Positions 51,001 through 61,608 of a stretch of 64,000 bases of DNA are shown in pieces. A model generated the notes under the pieces. That model was not told the DNA's origin. It saw only the letters and a list, made by a program, of their open reading frames with translations, and ran no database searches. Made by a program: the position numbers and the translations under genes. The stretch is from NCBI GenBank assembly GCA_030015575.1, contig CM057344.1, positions 189,365,044 through 189,429,043 on the forward strand, given 5' to 3'. This DNA is from Agapanthus africanus (taxonomy: Eukaryota > Streptophyta > Magnoliopsida > Asparagales > Amaryllidaceae). Numbering within the stretch: the first letter of the stretch is position 1; the number at the start of each line of letters is the position of its first letter.

Positions 51001-51586
51001 ATCTTTACTTTTGCGGATACCGCTACGTTAGGCAGTAAGGCCTTTGCTCTTAGGTGGGTTTGCGGTTATCTGCTTGTACATTGTATATCTTTTTGCTGGA
51101 TCTAGTATTCTCCATCTACCACTGTTTGTATATGACTTAGAGACGACTTGTGAGGATTCGGTGTTGTATTATTTTGGTGACTTTGGGTGTCGTGCTCGTG
51201 GGAGCCGGTTTTGTTTTGGAAAGTTTATTTCTTATTGCAGTCTTTTCCTTGATATTTCTTCGCTTCGGCGTCGTATACATGTTGTGGTGATTGTCTCCGC
51301 CGTTGGGCGTGATTTTGCACCCATTTGGGATGCTTTATATTTTATATATGTTGTACCCGTTTTCGGGTCTAGTTTTTACAAAGGAGGTGCTGCCGAAATT
51401 TCAAGAAAGAAAACTAGAGTTAGAGATTTTTACTTGTGATTTTCTAAATGTTAAGACTATGCTTTTCTCCGTTGATCCAGATTTGGGTTGTTTAGATTTC
51501 TGGGTTTCGGCTTACTTGAGTTGCGTACGCCTGTAGACGTTACGTAGTTTAAGTGCCGGTTACGGGAAAAATTTTGGGTCATGATA
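48044..51586 (+). repeat. Gypsy LTR3, shared between G2 and G3
   Basis: 3543 bp starting tgtaacg. The end is TGATA rather than TGACA (terminal CA damaged). A small duplication, gcttggaaagcttggag, is seen near 48632-48665. It is followed by the G3 primer-binding site. Confidence 0.92.
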
Positions 51587-51590
51587 AAGT

Positions 51591-51602
51591 TGGTATCAGA
51601 GC
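51591..51602 (+). other. Primer-binding site of gypsy G3
   Basis: TGGTATCAGAGC, four bases after LTR3. Confidence 0.9.
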
Positions 51603-51823
51603 TCTAGATTTTACCTCTCGGAGTGTAGGATGACCTTGGTATGATGGAGTGGGTAGCTTAAGCAGAGTGACGTAGCGTGTGTATGTTCCGCGGCATACTT
51701 ACGACACAGTACTCCGCCTAAGTGACCTTAGGACTTATTGATTGATATACTTCCGTGATGATATACATCCTTGTGATTCGATTCCTGTTTCCTTATCGAA
51801 TCTTGTTTCAATTTCTAGCCTAT

Positions 51824-52486
51824 ATACCGCCGAAGACTACGAGGGCACAGAGAGCGGCCGTGAGGGCCGAGGTCAGAGTTGACTCGTCTGAGGCGAGGAC
51901 TGACCAGGGCGGTACGCCTGATGTACCGGAGCATATTGCTATGATTGGGGCTGGTATGCAGGAGCTGCGCCGGATGATAGGGATTTTAGTAGAGGCCATT
52001 CGAGCGCTGGGGCAGGCAGTTGTTCCACCCATTGCAGGGACCACGATGGTACCCATAGTTCCGGCAGTCACAGTTACAGCTCCGGAGGTTATTACCGTGT
52101 CACTGACAGATTTTATGAGGCTGAGGCCTCCGGTGTTTATTGGCACAGATGTTACTGAGGATCCGCAGTCGTTTATCAAACGGATGGCCAGGATTTGTCG
52201 TTCGCTCCGATGCTCCGACGCGAGATGGGTAGAGTTTGCGAGTTTCCGGCTGGAAGGTCTGGCCCAGAAGTGTGTGTGAGTCGTTGGAGAGGGGCAGAGC
52301 CGCTGGTCTTGCTCCTATGACCTGGGCTGAGTTTATGACGATGTTTCTCACCCGTTTTCTTCCACCGAGCGTCAGGGATGCGCGAGCGCGCAAATTTGAG
52401 TTGTTACGTCAGACTCCAGGGATGACGGTGTCGGAGTATGATGTACTGTTTACCGAGCTGTCTTTGTATGCTCCATACCTTGTGGC
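51824..52486 (+). pseudogene. gag: Gypsy G3 gag fragment, start lost and frameshifted
   Basis: The position of the gag start codon reads ATA instead of ATG. The capsid region is otherwise open to 52279, where an extra base in the QKWCESL segment shifts the frame. It continues in another frame from about 52270 ([14 protein letters not shown]...). Copia D1 interrupts it at 52487. The rest of G3 lies to the right of the window. Confidence 0.85.
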
Positions 52487-53648
52487 TGTTGGATATATGT
52501 ATGCCCTAGAGGCCATTATGTGATAGTGGATGTATCTATACATGTATATATATTCAGTATGCATTCTTCCTCGACATGATAGTATACTATCTGGTTCTTC
52601 TTTATCTGACATGATGATTTGATCATGCTTTTATTCATTCATACATGCTGATAAAGCCCTGAGGATATCGGCTTGACTACTCTGATTATGATGGAGATCA
52701 TACTAGTGGGACATCCGTAGTCTATAAGCATATCCTGGAAAGTCCCTAGTCGTAGGTATATCGAGACGGGGCATTGATATACCAGTGTAGACTAGCATAT
52801 ATGATACTAGACCCATACGATGGGCGATGGATGTTCCCACATTCATCGATGTTTGACATCAAGATCATATAAGGGTGCTCAGTGCTGACTGGGTACACTG
52901 GACGGACTCACCGAGAACTCCTATATGAAATTATATCTATCGTTGGATAGCAGTTCTCAGGTGACACTGGTACAGGTTAGTCTGTAGACCCGAAATCGTC
53001 ATGGAGTCTTGTGTGTTCTCCCACTGTACTTTGATTGCCACCCTACCACGGCTCTACTGAGTCGTGCAAACAGGTGGGCGTTGGGTACAGTTCCGAGACA
53101 CACGAAGGCAATGAGCGATAGGAGGGGTTTCGTCTCTCCCGGTATTGGGAGTTGATGCTGTACTGTGCCCGACTGGTTATATCAGTAAGTCCCTGGCCAG
53201 GGCTGCTGAGATTTGCTGATAAGTGTTATCAGTAGTTTCTCGATCTGTTATAGACCATTCACCGGCATGACTTATTGAGTTTTTAGGGTCGACGTGACCA
53301 TCCCTAGGCTCGATATGCAGCATATCTAACAAAGAGACCGGACTGTACGGTAGTGTTGCCGGTTGGCTCGACGGGAGTTGTAGCAGGTTCGCTTGTTTTC
53401 TTCTGATCGCTCAATACCCGGGTGGCCGTTACGTTTAGCTGACCGCTTGCGGCTTGAGGGTACCTGATATGATCATCGCCCTCTGCCGGCGTATTGACGA
53501 GTCTTAGAGTCCCACACAGGAGTAACCTAGTACAGGCAAAACGTTGTGGTGCGCGTATGCGATATGCGCATGGACCCGATTAAAATGTGCGTATATGATA
53601 CCGTACATTGATCGGGCGGCTTGCTTTTGGTGGGGTCATATGTGATAT
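52487..53648 (+). mobile_element. Left part of a copia LTR (element D1) in G3 gag
   Basis: It starts tgttggatatatgtatgccc, a typical Angela/BARE-like LTR start, directly after gag sequence. It shares blocks with LTRs of A, B, C and E. It is split at 53648 by insertion of copia E; the right part resumes after 63852. The element's own internal region and the second target duplication are outside the window. Confidence 0.85.
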
Positions 53649-54732
53649 TGTTGGAGATAGTGCCCTCAAAGTCAATTATTGGATCACAGGCACGTGATTG
53701 CAATGATTGATGGAGGACCTATCCCGGTAGGACAGTCTTACTCGAGATGATAGTATGCTATCTGGTTTACCTTTATCATCGTGTACTGCTTTAGGTGACC
53801 TGACAAGTCGCTATTACACGTTGATAGAGCCCCTAGGATTCTTGCTTGACCACCAGCAGTATGAGGGCGATCATATAATTGGGAGCTGGGGTCTATAAGC
53901 ACATCCTTAAATGGTCCCTAGTCGTGAGAGTTTCGAGACAGGGCATCGATTCTCCAGAGTAGACTAGTGTATACAGTCGAGACCGCGACGATGGGCGGTG
54001 GCCGGTCTCACAAGCCACTGGTGTCAGTTGGTTCACCTAAGATGTATACAGGTGCTCATTGGGTTATGAGTACACCGGACAGGACTCGCCGGGAACATGC
54101 TAGTTGGTCATATACCAGACGTCAGATAGCAGTTCCCTGGTGACATGTGTACAGGTTAGTTCATCGACCTGGGGATCATCATTTGTCTTGTGTGAGTTCC
54201 CACTGTACTTTGATTACTACCCTACCACGGCTCAAAGGAGTCGTGGAAACAGGTTTTAGTTGGGTACAGTCCCGAGCCACATGGAGGCAGTGAGCGCATC
54301 TTCAGGGGTTCGTCTCTCCCGGTATTGGGGGTGAGGTCGCGCTGTGGCTAGGAGAGCCATTACACGAAGCCCTCGGCCGAGGCAAGGAGATTTACTGGTA
54401 GGTATTCCAGTAGTATCTCAGGGTGTTCTGGGCTACACTCCGACACGACTTGTACCGCTTTTGGGGGTCTGACTTTTACCAACCCCTTAGGCCCGCCATG
54501 CGATACTCATAGACGAACGGACCGGACTGTACGGATATTGTCACTGACAGGCTCAGTAGGGTTGTCAGGCTGAGTTCGCTCACAGACGTCCCTTTTAGTC
54601 AATACCTGGTAGCCCGTTACGTATTGGCTTATACCTCTGACGTGCTAGTGGTTAAATCCACAACCAAGGTGTTGACGAGTCTTTAGAATCCCCCACATTC
54701 AGTTACTCAGCTTTCGGGCGAAAAGTTGTAGA

Positions 54733-54877
54733 GGCCGTATGGAGATATGGCAAGGTACGATCAGATACGTGCGGTATTGCACGGATCAGGATCGGACAGT
54801 TTGTACTACAGGCCGTATGGGTATATGGCAGGGTTCGATCAGATACGTGCGGTATTGCACGGATCAGGATCGAACGG
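54733..54877 (+). repeat. 78-bp tandem repeat in copia E LTR
   Basis: Two near-identical units start ggccgtatgg at 54733 and 54811. The 3' LTR has the same pair at 62692 and 62770, so the duplication predates this insertion. It gives a repeated IWQGTIRYVRYCTDQDRT-like reading, probably not translated. Confidence 0.85.
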
Positions 54878-55194
54878 ATAATACTAGCCGGCTTTGGTTT
54901 AAACCAGATCCTAGTATAGTACAGTGTAAATTTTATCTCATTGCATTTGTATTTCGGTCGGAATACAAATGCGGGTGTGCATGCACAGTATCGGGATTTT
55001 CCTGTAATTTATTACGGGACCAGTTTTCTGGAGTTGCCAGTTTGCTTTCCGTTTCGCCCAATTTCCTTTGTATCGTTCATTGGCCGAAGATTGGTGGAGG
55101 AGGGCTTATTTGCATTGTTGCAAATAAGCATTTGTGGAGGGGGTCTTTGCATATTTCCTTGTATCATGATGGTGCACCATTCTTTTAACCTTGA

Positions 55195-55224
55195 CATGAT
55201 TGCTTGACTTTGTGAGCAATCATG
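55195..55224 (+). other. 10-bp perfect inverted repeat in copia E LTR
   Basis: CATGATTGCT and AGCAATCATG flank a 10-base spacer that contains a W-box (TTGACT overlaps the stem end). It is repeated in the 3' LTR at 63167-63196. Confidence 0.55.
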
Positions 55225-55882
55225 GTTGTAGTAGGTGGGTTTTTGGAGTATGGGTTTGATTTTGTGATCATTGCCTTTCATGATAACCTTTCCGCTCTCT
55301 CTCTTGCATGAGATGAGAATGACTCCCATTTTTGATACACCCCCACTCTTTCATTCACCCCTCCACTATGTCATGGCCGGCCACTTGATGAAGTGGGCTG
55401 TCCAAATTTTTGGATGGGTTTTTGTTTTTCTTTTCATGCTCCAAAAACCCCCAAGTCCATCCATATAGTTCTTGTATCATCCCTCCATCAAAATGGCACC
55501 TCCTACAACCCCAAATGAGATATATAGATCCACACTACATTCTACAGCAAATCTTGGGCACGTCGACTAGCCAGCTTCGTGCCCGAGTTGCCTCGGCATT
55601 GTGGTGGGAGCCCGTAAAAGAAGTAGGTGATGTGGTGCACTTCCGGCGACGAGGTGGAGACCGGAGCTTCCGCAGGAGATCGGGACGACGACGAGAAGAC
55701 CGGAGGACTCGGATCAGTCGGTATATCTCTCTTCCCCATCTTGTAGTTAGCTAGGACTAGTTAATGGTTCGATCCGGGTATTAGTGCGCGGCGGTTTGCC
55801 AGTTCAAGAAAAATTAAAGTTTATCACCGCTTCCGCATTTGGCCGTCGGATTGACGGCCGGGGCGCCGCCGTGCACTTACAG

Positions 55883-55895
55883 TGGTATCAGAGCC
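55883..55895 (+). other. Primer-binding site of copia E
   Basis: TGGTATCAGAGCC, one base after the LTR. Confidence 0.9.
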
Positions 55896-57307
55896 TCGCC
55901 ATTAACTTAGTCTAGCTTGGTTTAATGTGTTTTGAATTTCCGATCGACCAAAATTCCAAAATCCGCATTTTTGCTTGCATCAGTTTTCTGTTGAAAATTT
56001 TTGGTGTCAAATTTTTTTTCAGGTTACAGAAAAGTGATCTACTAGAAAAAATAAGAATTCTGTGAAAATTCGATGCAGCAACTCCACTGTAGGAGCGCGG
56101 AACCGCGGCCAAACACCCCTTTGGGCCGCGGTTCCGCCGCACACTGTTAGGTTCCCTGCACCAAATTTCTACAGTATCTTTCTGGGGTTAAAATTGGGGT
56201 TTTTGAATAATAACATTGGGCCCAGAATTTCTTGATCTGCTACAGTAATGCTTGGGGCCCACTTGTTAAAATTTGATCGATCGGATATTTTAAACAAATT
56301 ATTTCACAGTATTTACATTATATCTGCGACCGTGAATGTCACTTGATCGGTAAATCCTGTCTAACTGCTATAGCCCGGTTAGACGGATTTGCGAACGTGA
56401 CTTTCACGTTGATGTTCTGTTTTTACTGTGATGTTGCGGATTGGTCGTGGGGGATATCCTGGATGCAATGCTAGTACAGTTTTGTTGTATTATGTACATT
56501 TGATATTGCGGGGCGAGCGTCCGACGTGTGGACTGCCGTCACTGCCTGTTTGTATTATTATTTTGGGGCACGACCAGGTTGCGGTCGGTGTACCCGTTGT
56601 ATGTATATTTTACTTTCTGTACTAGGATTACCCCGCGGAGGGGTGCACGGATAGCCGGGTTCTAGAGGGCAACAAGCCCGCATCTCATGGCATTGGGACG
56701 GAGGGGGCTTCACTCTAGGATTGGCGGGCTACTCGCCGCACTCGTAGGGGGTACAGGTTGACCCAGGAGGGGTGCCCAAGTTACCGGATTCCGTGAAGTG
56801 CTGGGTGGTCCATTCACGGTGATGAAGGGGGCTGCCTCGCTTCAGGTTTTGGCGGGTAACTTGCCGCACCCGTAGGGGTCTAAGATTTCATTGCACAGGC
56901 TATCCACACGACCAGGGGAACGTCGGGTTTCAGCGGCTCTGTGAAACCCAGGGATCCCAGATATCTGTATTGTTCTGTGATGCTGTACATTTCTGTGATG
57001 TTGCATTTTTTTCACGCCTTGAGCGAATATAATATATTGGTATATATATTAGTAGATGTTGTATATGTTTTGCATCCGTGCTAGTCCAGTCCCCGCTCTG
57101 TCGTTAGTTAGCTAACCTAACGGGTAATGACGGGACCCAGTGGCGAATGCGGATGGCATATACGTACATCAGTATATTTTCGTTCCTTTTGGTGTGATCA
57201 ATTGATGGGACTGCATTGATTCGGATCAATGCAAGTTAAAAACAAACCTAATCTGATGTTGTTGGAACACTTTTCAAAAAGCTGTTATTGCAAGGACGCT
57301 CTCTTTT

Positions 57308-57544
57308 GTTTTGCACAGTGATATTCAGTTATGAATATCCAGCTCCTCAGTCGACGAGGCAAGGGCCGAGATCCCTTCACCGGGAATGACCCCTTGGACA
57401 AAAAGTTTGTGTCAGGGCATTAACTTCACTATAGCCGATTACTTTTACTTTGCATCGTGATATTCAGTTGGAATATCCTGCACCTCATTCTACGGGGAAA
57501 GAGCCGAGATCCCTTCACCGGGAGTGACCTCTTTAGCAAAGGTT
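57308..57544 (+). repeat. Two tandem copies of the ~100-nt module (copia E)
   Basis: Copies at about 57308-57408 and 57446-57544. The first hairpin in both is GATATTC/GAATATC, a different but complementary pair from B (GATATAT/ATATATC). The AGATCCCTTCACCGGGA core is unchanged. Confidence 0.7.
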
Positions 57545-57664
57545 TTCGTCACTATATTTTCAAAAAGCTATCCGTTCCTTCAACGATATCAAGTTCATTA
57601 CGTTAAAGGTTTTTGCCAGAAACCATTCGTAGCCCTCCGTCGTTTCAGACGGGTAGCACGTAGT

Positions 57665-57885
57665 ATTCATGCTATGTTTGTTGACCTTCGTCAAGGCATA
57701 GTGTATGGTAGCTGCTTGTTACCTTTCTATTGCATAGATAGATGCGTTGGTTTGGGACAGTCGTATAGCCTTGTTGACCTTCGTCAAGGGCTTGTACGGG
57801 TGGGTTCAAATTAACCTGGACAATGACGGGTGGAACTTGACATGTGACTTATGATTTGTTGACCTTCGTCAAGGTCATAAGAGCA
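57665..57885 (+). ncRNA. Three-hairpin RNA array in leader of copia E
   Basis: GTTGACCTTCGTCAAGG occurs three times (57680-57696, 57773-57789, 57858-57874), spaced 93 and 85 nt apart. Outer stems: CTATG/CATAG, GCC/GGC with CGTA/TACG outside it, and CTTATG/CATAAG. All differ from B but remain complementary. Confidence 0.72.
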
Positions 57886-58180
57886 TGGGGCAGAAATCGC
57901 ATCGGGAGTTTCAAAAGAACTGAAACTTGCCAGATATGCGCATACCTTCTGGAGTGTGATGACGTGAGCGGATTCCGTCACGTTATCATGCGATGATAGT
58001 TGGATCCCGATTCCCACAGATGAGTTAGTTTGCTCCTCGGGTGACCCCGACTAATTCTTCTTTCAGGTTTGGAGGAGAATTTGAGGTACAGTGGAAGGTT
58101 TCCTGATTAGATAAATTGGTAACCATTCTGATCTAGGTTAAAGTGCACGCTGAGTGTTTCTTTTCTCTCTCTCTTGGCAG

Positions 58181-61100
58181 CGACCATTGACCCGACCCTA
58201 AGACTATGACTCAGTGACCAAGTTGGCCGAACCTTCTTTAACACCGGCTTTTGGATTGTCAGAGTTGCGAACCTCATTGCCACTCCTACTTTTACCCTTT
58301 TCTCCAGGACACCCCGTAATACTACGAACGTCCACTTCCATTGGACAAAACCATCGTATGGTTAGATATGAACTCGAAAGAATTTATTCGAGGATGGTTT
58401 CAGGTTCTGGAGAAAACGGATAGGATCATTCAGTTGTCTTTTCCTTTTACCTTCTCTCAGGTTGCGAGTACTCCTTGGTTTAGGGGTAGTACACCTATTA
58501 TGCAAATTGGATAGTCTTCTTCCAAACCATAGGCAGGTGCCGACCGGTAGGGAATGAAGAAAACCAATTAGCCTAACGATGGTGTACAGAAGGTATTAAG
58601 TTCAGACAAAGCAAGGGATTAGTAAGAGGGCAAAGTAAATTGCAACTAATATTCACGACCAAAACAGGTATTTCGTTACCACTCCCACATCACCTTTGTA
58701 TTTCTCCAGGACACTCCGTATCACTACGAAGATCCACGATTTATTGGATACTCCATCGTATGGTTATATACGAACTCGAAAGGAACTTGTTCCAGTTCGG
58801 GGATGGATTCTGGTCCAGGAGAAATAGGAATAAGGTTTATTCGGTTGTCTTTTATCTTCACCTTCTCTCGCATTGCGAGTGCTCCTAGGATTAGGACAGT
58901 ACACCCATTATGCTTATTGGATAGTCTTCTTCCGAACCATAGGCTGGTGCCGAACGGTAGGGAAGGAAGAAAACCATTTGGCCTAAAGGGGTGTGCAGAA
59001 GGTAAAGACTAAAGACATATGAAGGGATTTGGAGAGGTGGAAAAGAACTATACGGTTACAGTCGTGAATCTGGAAGAGGCATTACTAAGAATACCGGATA
59101 CCCCATCGAAACATTTCAATGTTTCAGTTTCACTGTGTAATGTTAAAGGAAAACTGATTTCCCGATAAGATACTTACACCAGGGTATGTATTTACCAGGT
59201 ACGATTCTCACATCTGTATGGTTTTACAGATGATGAGTGGGAGTAAGTTATTGGGAATTAGGTGATCATCCTCATTATATCGGGATTCGTTGTAATCGGT
59301 GATATTTGAGGAAGTCACCTGGGTAGTTTGCCGGTCGGCAAATATTTGGTTTTGAATATCCGCTGTTATGCACCAATTTCAAATCGATATATCTGTACGT
59401 CTATTCTCATAGAGTGAGATATACCTTTTTGAAATTATGTCTGTGACATTTACCTATATCAGTGGATGGTTAGGTAAGGAGCATTAAACAGCGGTGTAAT
59501 TCTTCTTAACCATAAGTACAATTTTCAACCTACGACACACAGTGAATGAGTTATCAGACTCAAGGGACTTATACAGAGTATTGTATGTTGTCCAGGGTCC
59601 ATCAGGACAGAGGGGTTGGTCCTCGTACTATATTCGGTTTACTTATGACTTCTCCAGTTTTTAGACAAGTGTTTCGTGGAAACACAGGGTCCGAATTTTG
59701 AGAAGTTATAGGTATTTGAATAGAGTAGAGAACCAGGTGTAGCAAGTATCGGGATTCTTCAAAGTGATCGAAGATGTAGATACTTGTATATGGTATTCAG
59801 TTGATAGTAATGATTTAGGGAACTTGCTTCTCTTTCAGGTTACTCATAATTGGAAGCATTCCTAAGTTGAGTAACGCTGATCGGCCTCCTTCCATTTAGT
59901 TGACATGCACTTGGGACAGCTGCATGATTTGAATCTGGTTCAATTAAATCAGTGCCTCTGGTCCTATATTGGATATAGAACAGTTCATATCTTAACGATG
60001 TTAAGGTACGGGGAGTTGTCCGAATTATACTTAAAACCAGACTCTGGATAACTCAAGGCACGTTTCTGTAATGGCTGTTTGTGGGTTGACCCAGGCTATG
60101 ACGAGGGTTGACTTTCTACCATCTGGCAGATCAATAGAAATATTGTTCTAGACTCGCCACAGTTTTAATAAAAATGGATTTTTTTTTCAGAAAACAGTAG
60201 TGGGAGTATGGTAGAACTGGAAGTGATTCCAGAACCACAAACTATTACTGAAGATTTGATAAGGAACCTAATGATTCTATCCGGTTTGACATTCCATTAG
60301 CCACTCCGCAGATACGGTGGGTAACTTCAGGCACCCGAGGGGTACTCCGGTAGCCTCAAGGAAGGTGACAGGGAAGTTCTTGTTTACGCACACTTGCCAT
60401 TGCTGTTGTTCCAGACTGTGAGACCCGGCAGGAGGATGAATATAGCGTCGTTCTGAACTCGCTTCAGAAGTGTACGTGTATATGACTCTGCCAGAGGGTT
60501 GTCGTAGTCAGTGGGAGCAGCGGAAGCATTGGTGGACAGGTAGCTTATGTCTATTTATAGACTAAAGCAGATATAGCGGAGATAGATCATCTATTTCTGA
60601 CGTGACAGTCATAGGTTTGACTTCATCAGAATAAGGGATGGATCTGTTGAGAATGTAGTAGGGTGTGATGTCCTGGTATTTGGATGACATACATAGAATA
60701 GGAAAAGAAACTCCTATACTACGATCGGTTATACTTTGGTCGTCACACAGTGGTTTCTCCACATGGGACTTGGACATTATATCAGACATACTGGTTACTG
60801 GATCTATGGTTTTAGATCTAGATTTGGGTAGTCTCCCAATCTGGGTACTTAGACAGCATCCTAAGGGTATTTAGAATGGACGACTCCATGCACGGTAGTG
60901 TACCTGCAGATGATGGAGTCACCCTCTCTAAAGGTGTCTTACAGACTAAAGGGGAGAGGGATGTGCATGATTGGCAGATCACTTGCTTAGGCAATTGAGT
61001 CAATCATGAGATGTCAAGTACCACACCAGATGTTGTTCTTGCACTAGATGCAATAAGTTGACATTAATCCAATCCTGGCGAAGCAGTCGGAAGCAGTTTT

Positions 61101-61590
61101 AGAACATAAGTGGATGTTCTAGGGATATGATAACGACAGCCTCATTAAGGAGACATTTATCATTCCAGGCTTCCAAGGTGACATGGATGACAAGGAGGTT
61201 GTCAGAGTTATAGTTTTCCTTCTGATGAGGGGCAGTATTTTGGACAGGTGGTCCAAGGAAATACTGAGGGAGGCATGGCGCAGGATACTGATTAAGTTCA
61301 GTTGACGATACAGTCTAAGAAGTTTGGATTTGGAGTTCATTTATGAGCTAGGTCCTATCAGACATCCAGACATATTCTAAGACAGGTATTGCTCTTTTCG
61401 AGAGATGGCTTTCTCCGCGAACTTGAGATATAGAGAGACATAGAAAGAAACATCAAAGTGGATCCACTCACTAAGGCTATTCCTCGAACGCAATAGTTTC
61501 GCAAACGAGCTTTGTGAGACTGACTAGTAGAGGAGTTGGGTGTTCAGTATCACACGGGCTGTGAGTACGCGACATCGCAATAATTAGCCT
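58181..61590 (+). pseudogene. pol: Copia E pol, heavily decayed
   Basis: Only scattered remnants are readable: a GEYHLVLP/CYY-like stretch near 59290-59380, QPEGF...SGSSG near 60487-60530, a YLDDIHRIGKETP remnant of the YVDD motif at about 60675-60715, RHILRR-like near 61365, and VDPLTKAIP near 61458-61485. No frame exceeds about 100 codons. The protease part is replaced or expanded by a tandem duplication. Confidence 0.75.
58277..59040 (+). repeat. ~400-bp tandem duplication inside copia E pol
   Basis: Two diverged units (about 58277-58675 and 58676-59040) share blocks such as tctccaggacac, ccatcgtatggtta, attggatagtcttcttcc and ggtagggaa. It is absent from A, B and C. I do not recognise the origin of the unit. 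Confidence 0.65.
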
Positions 61591-61597
61591 TGGGTGC

Positions 61598-61608
61598 AAG
61601 TGGGAGAT
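61598..61608 (+). other. Polypurine tract of copia E
   Basis: AAGTGGGAGAT, directly before the 3' LTR. Confidence 0.85.

Larger units (their letters stand above)
921..52486 (+). mobile_element. Tandem Ty3/gypsy (Del/Tekay-like) array sharing LTRs
   Basis: Three LTRs (921-3755 truncated, 29610-33137, 48044-51586) alternate with three internal domains. Each LTR is followed directly by a TGGTATCAGAGC primer-binding site and gag. LTR2 and LTR3 are also each preceded by the purine tract of the previous copy. Each middle LTR therefore serves as 3' LTR of one copy and 5' LTR of the next. The order gag, protease, RT, RNase H, integrase, chromodomain-like tail, with 3.5-kb LTRs, fits plant Del/Tekay chromoviruses (family assignment by inference). 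Copia elements A, B, C and D1/E are nested inside. Confidence 0.88.
53649..55881 (+). repeat. 5' LTR of copia E
   Basis: It starts tgttggagatagtgccc and ends gcacttaca, one base before the PBS. It contains a 78-bp tandem repeat and a 10-bp perfect inverted repeat (55195-55224). Confidence 0.92.
55896..58180 (+). other. Non-coding 5' leader of copia E in place of gag
   Basis: 2.3 kb without a credible ORF. It has the GC-rich GGAACCGCGG patch (near 56100), CGTTAG/CTAACG hairpin (near 57100-57122), TGCATTGAT/ATCAATGCA hairpin (near 57212-57235), module pair and three hairpins. The GAAA hairpin region found in A-C is missing. A CT-rich tract followed by GGCAG precedes pol. Confidence 0.78.

Noticed and set aside
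57524-57814. ORF with repeated VDLRQG in copia E leader, possibly a small repeat protein
   Set aside because: The repeat is the GTTGACCTTCGTCAAGG hairpin. In A and C it is one base shorter, which changes the frame, so the RNA structure rather than a peptide is conserved.
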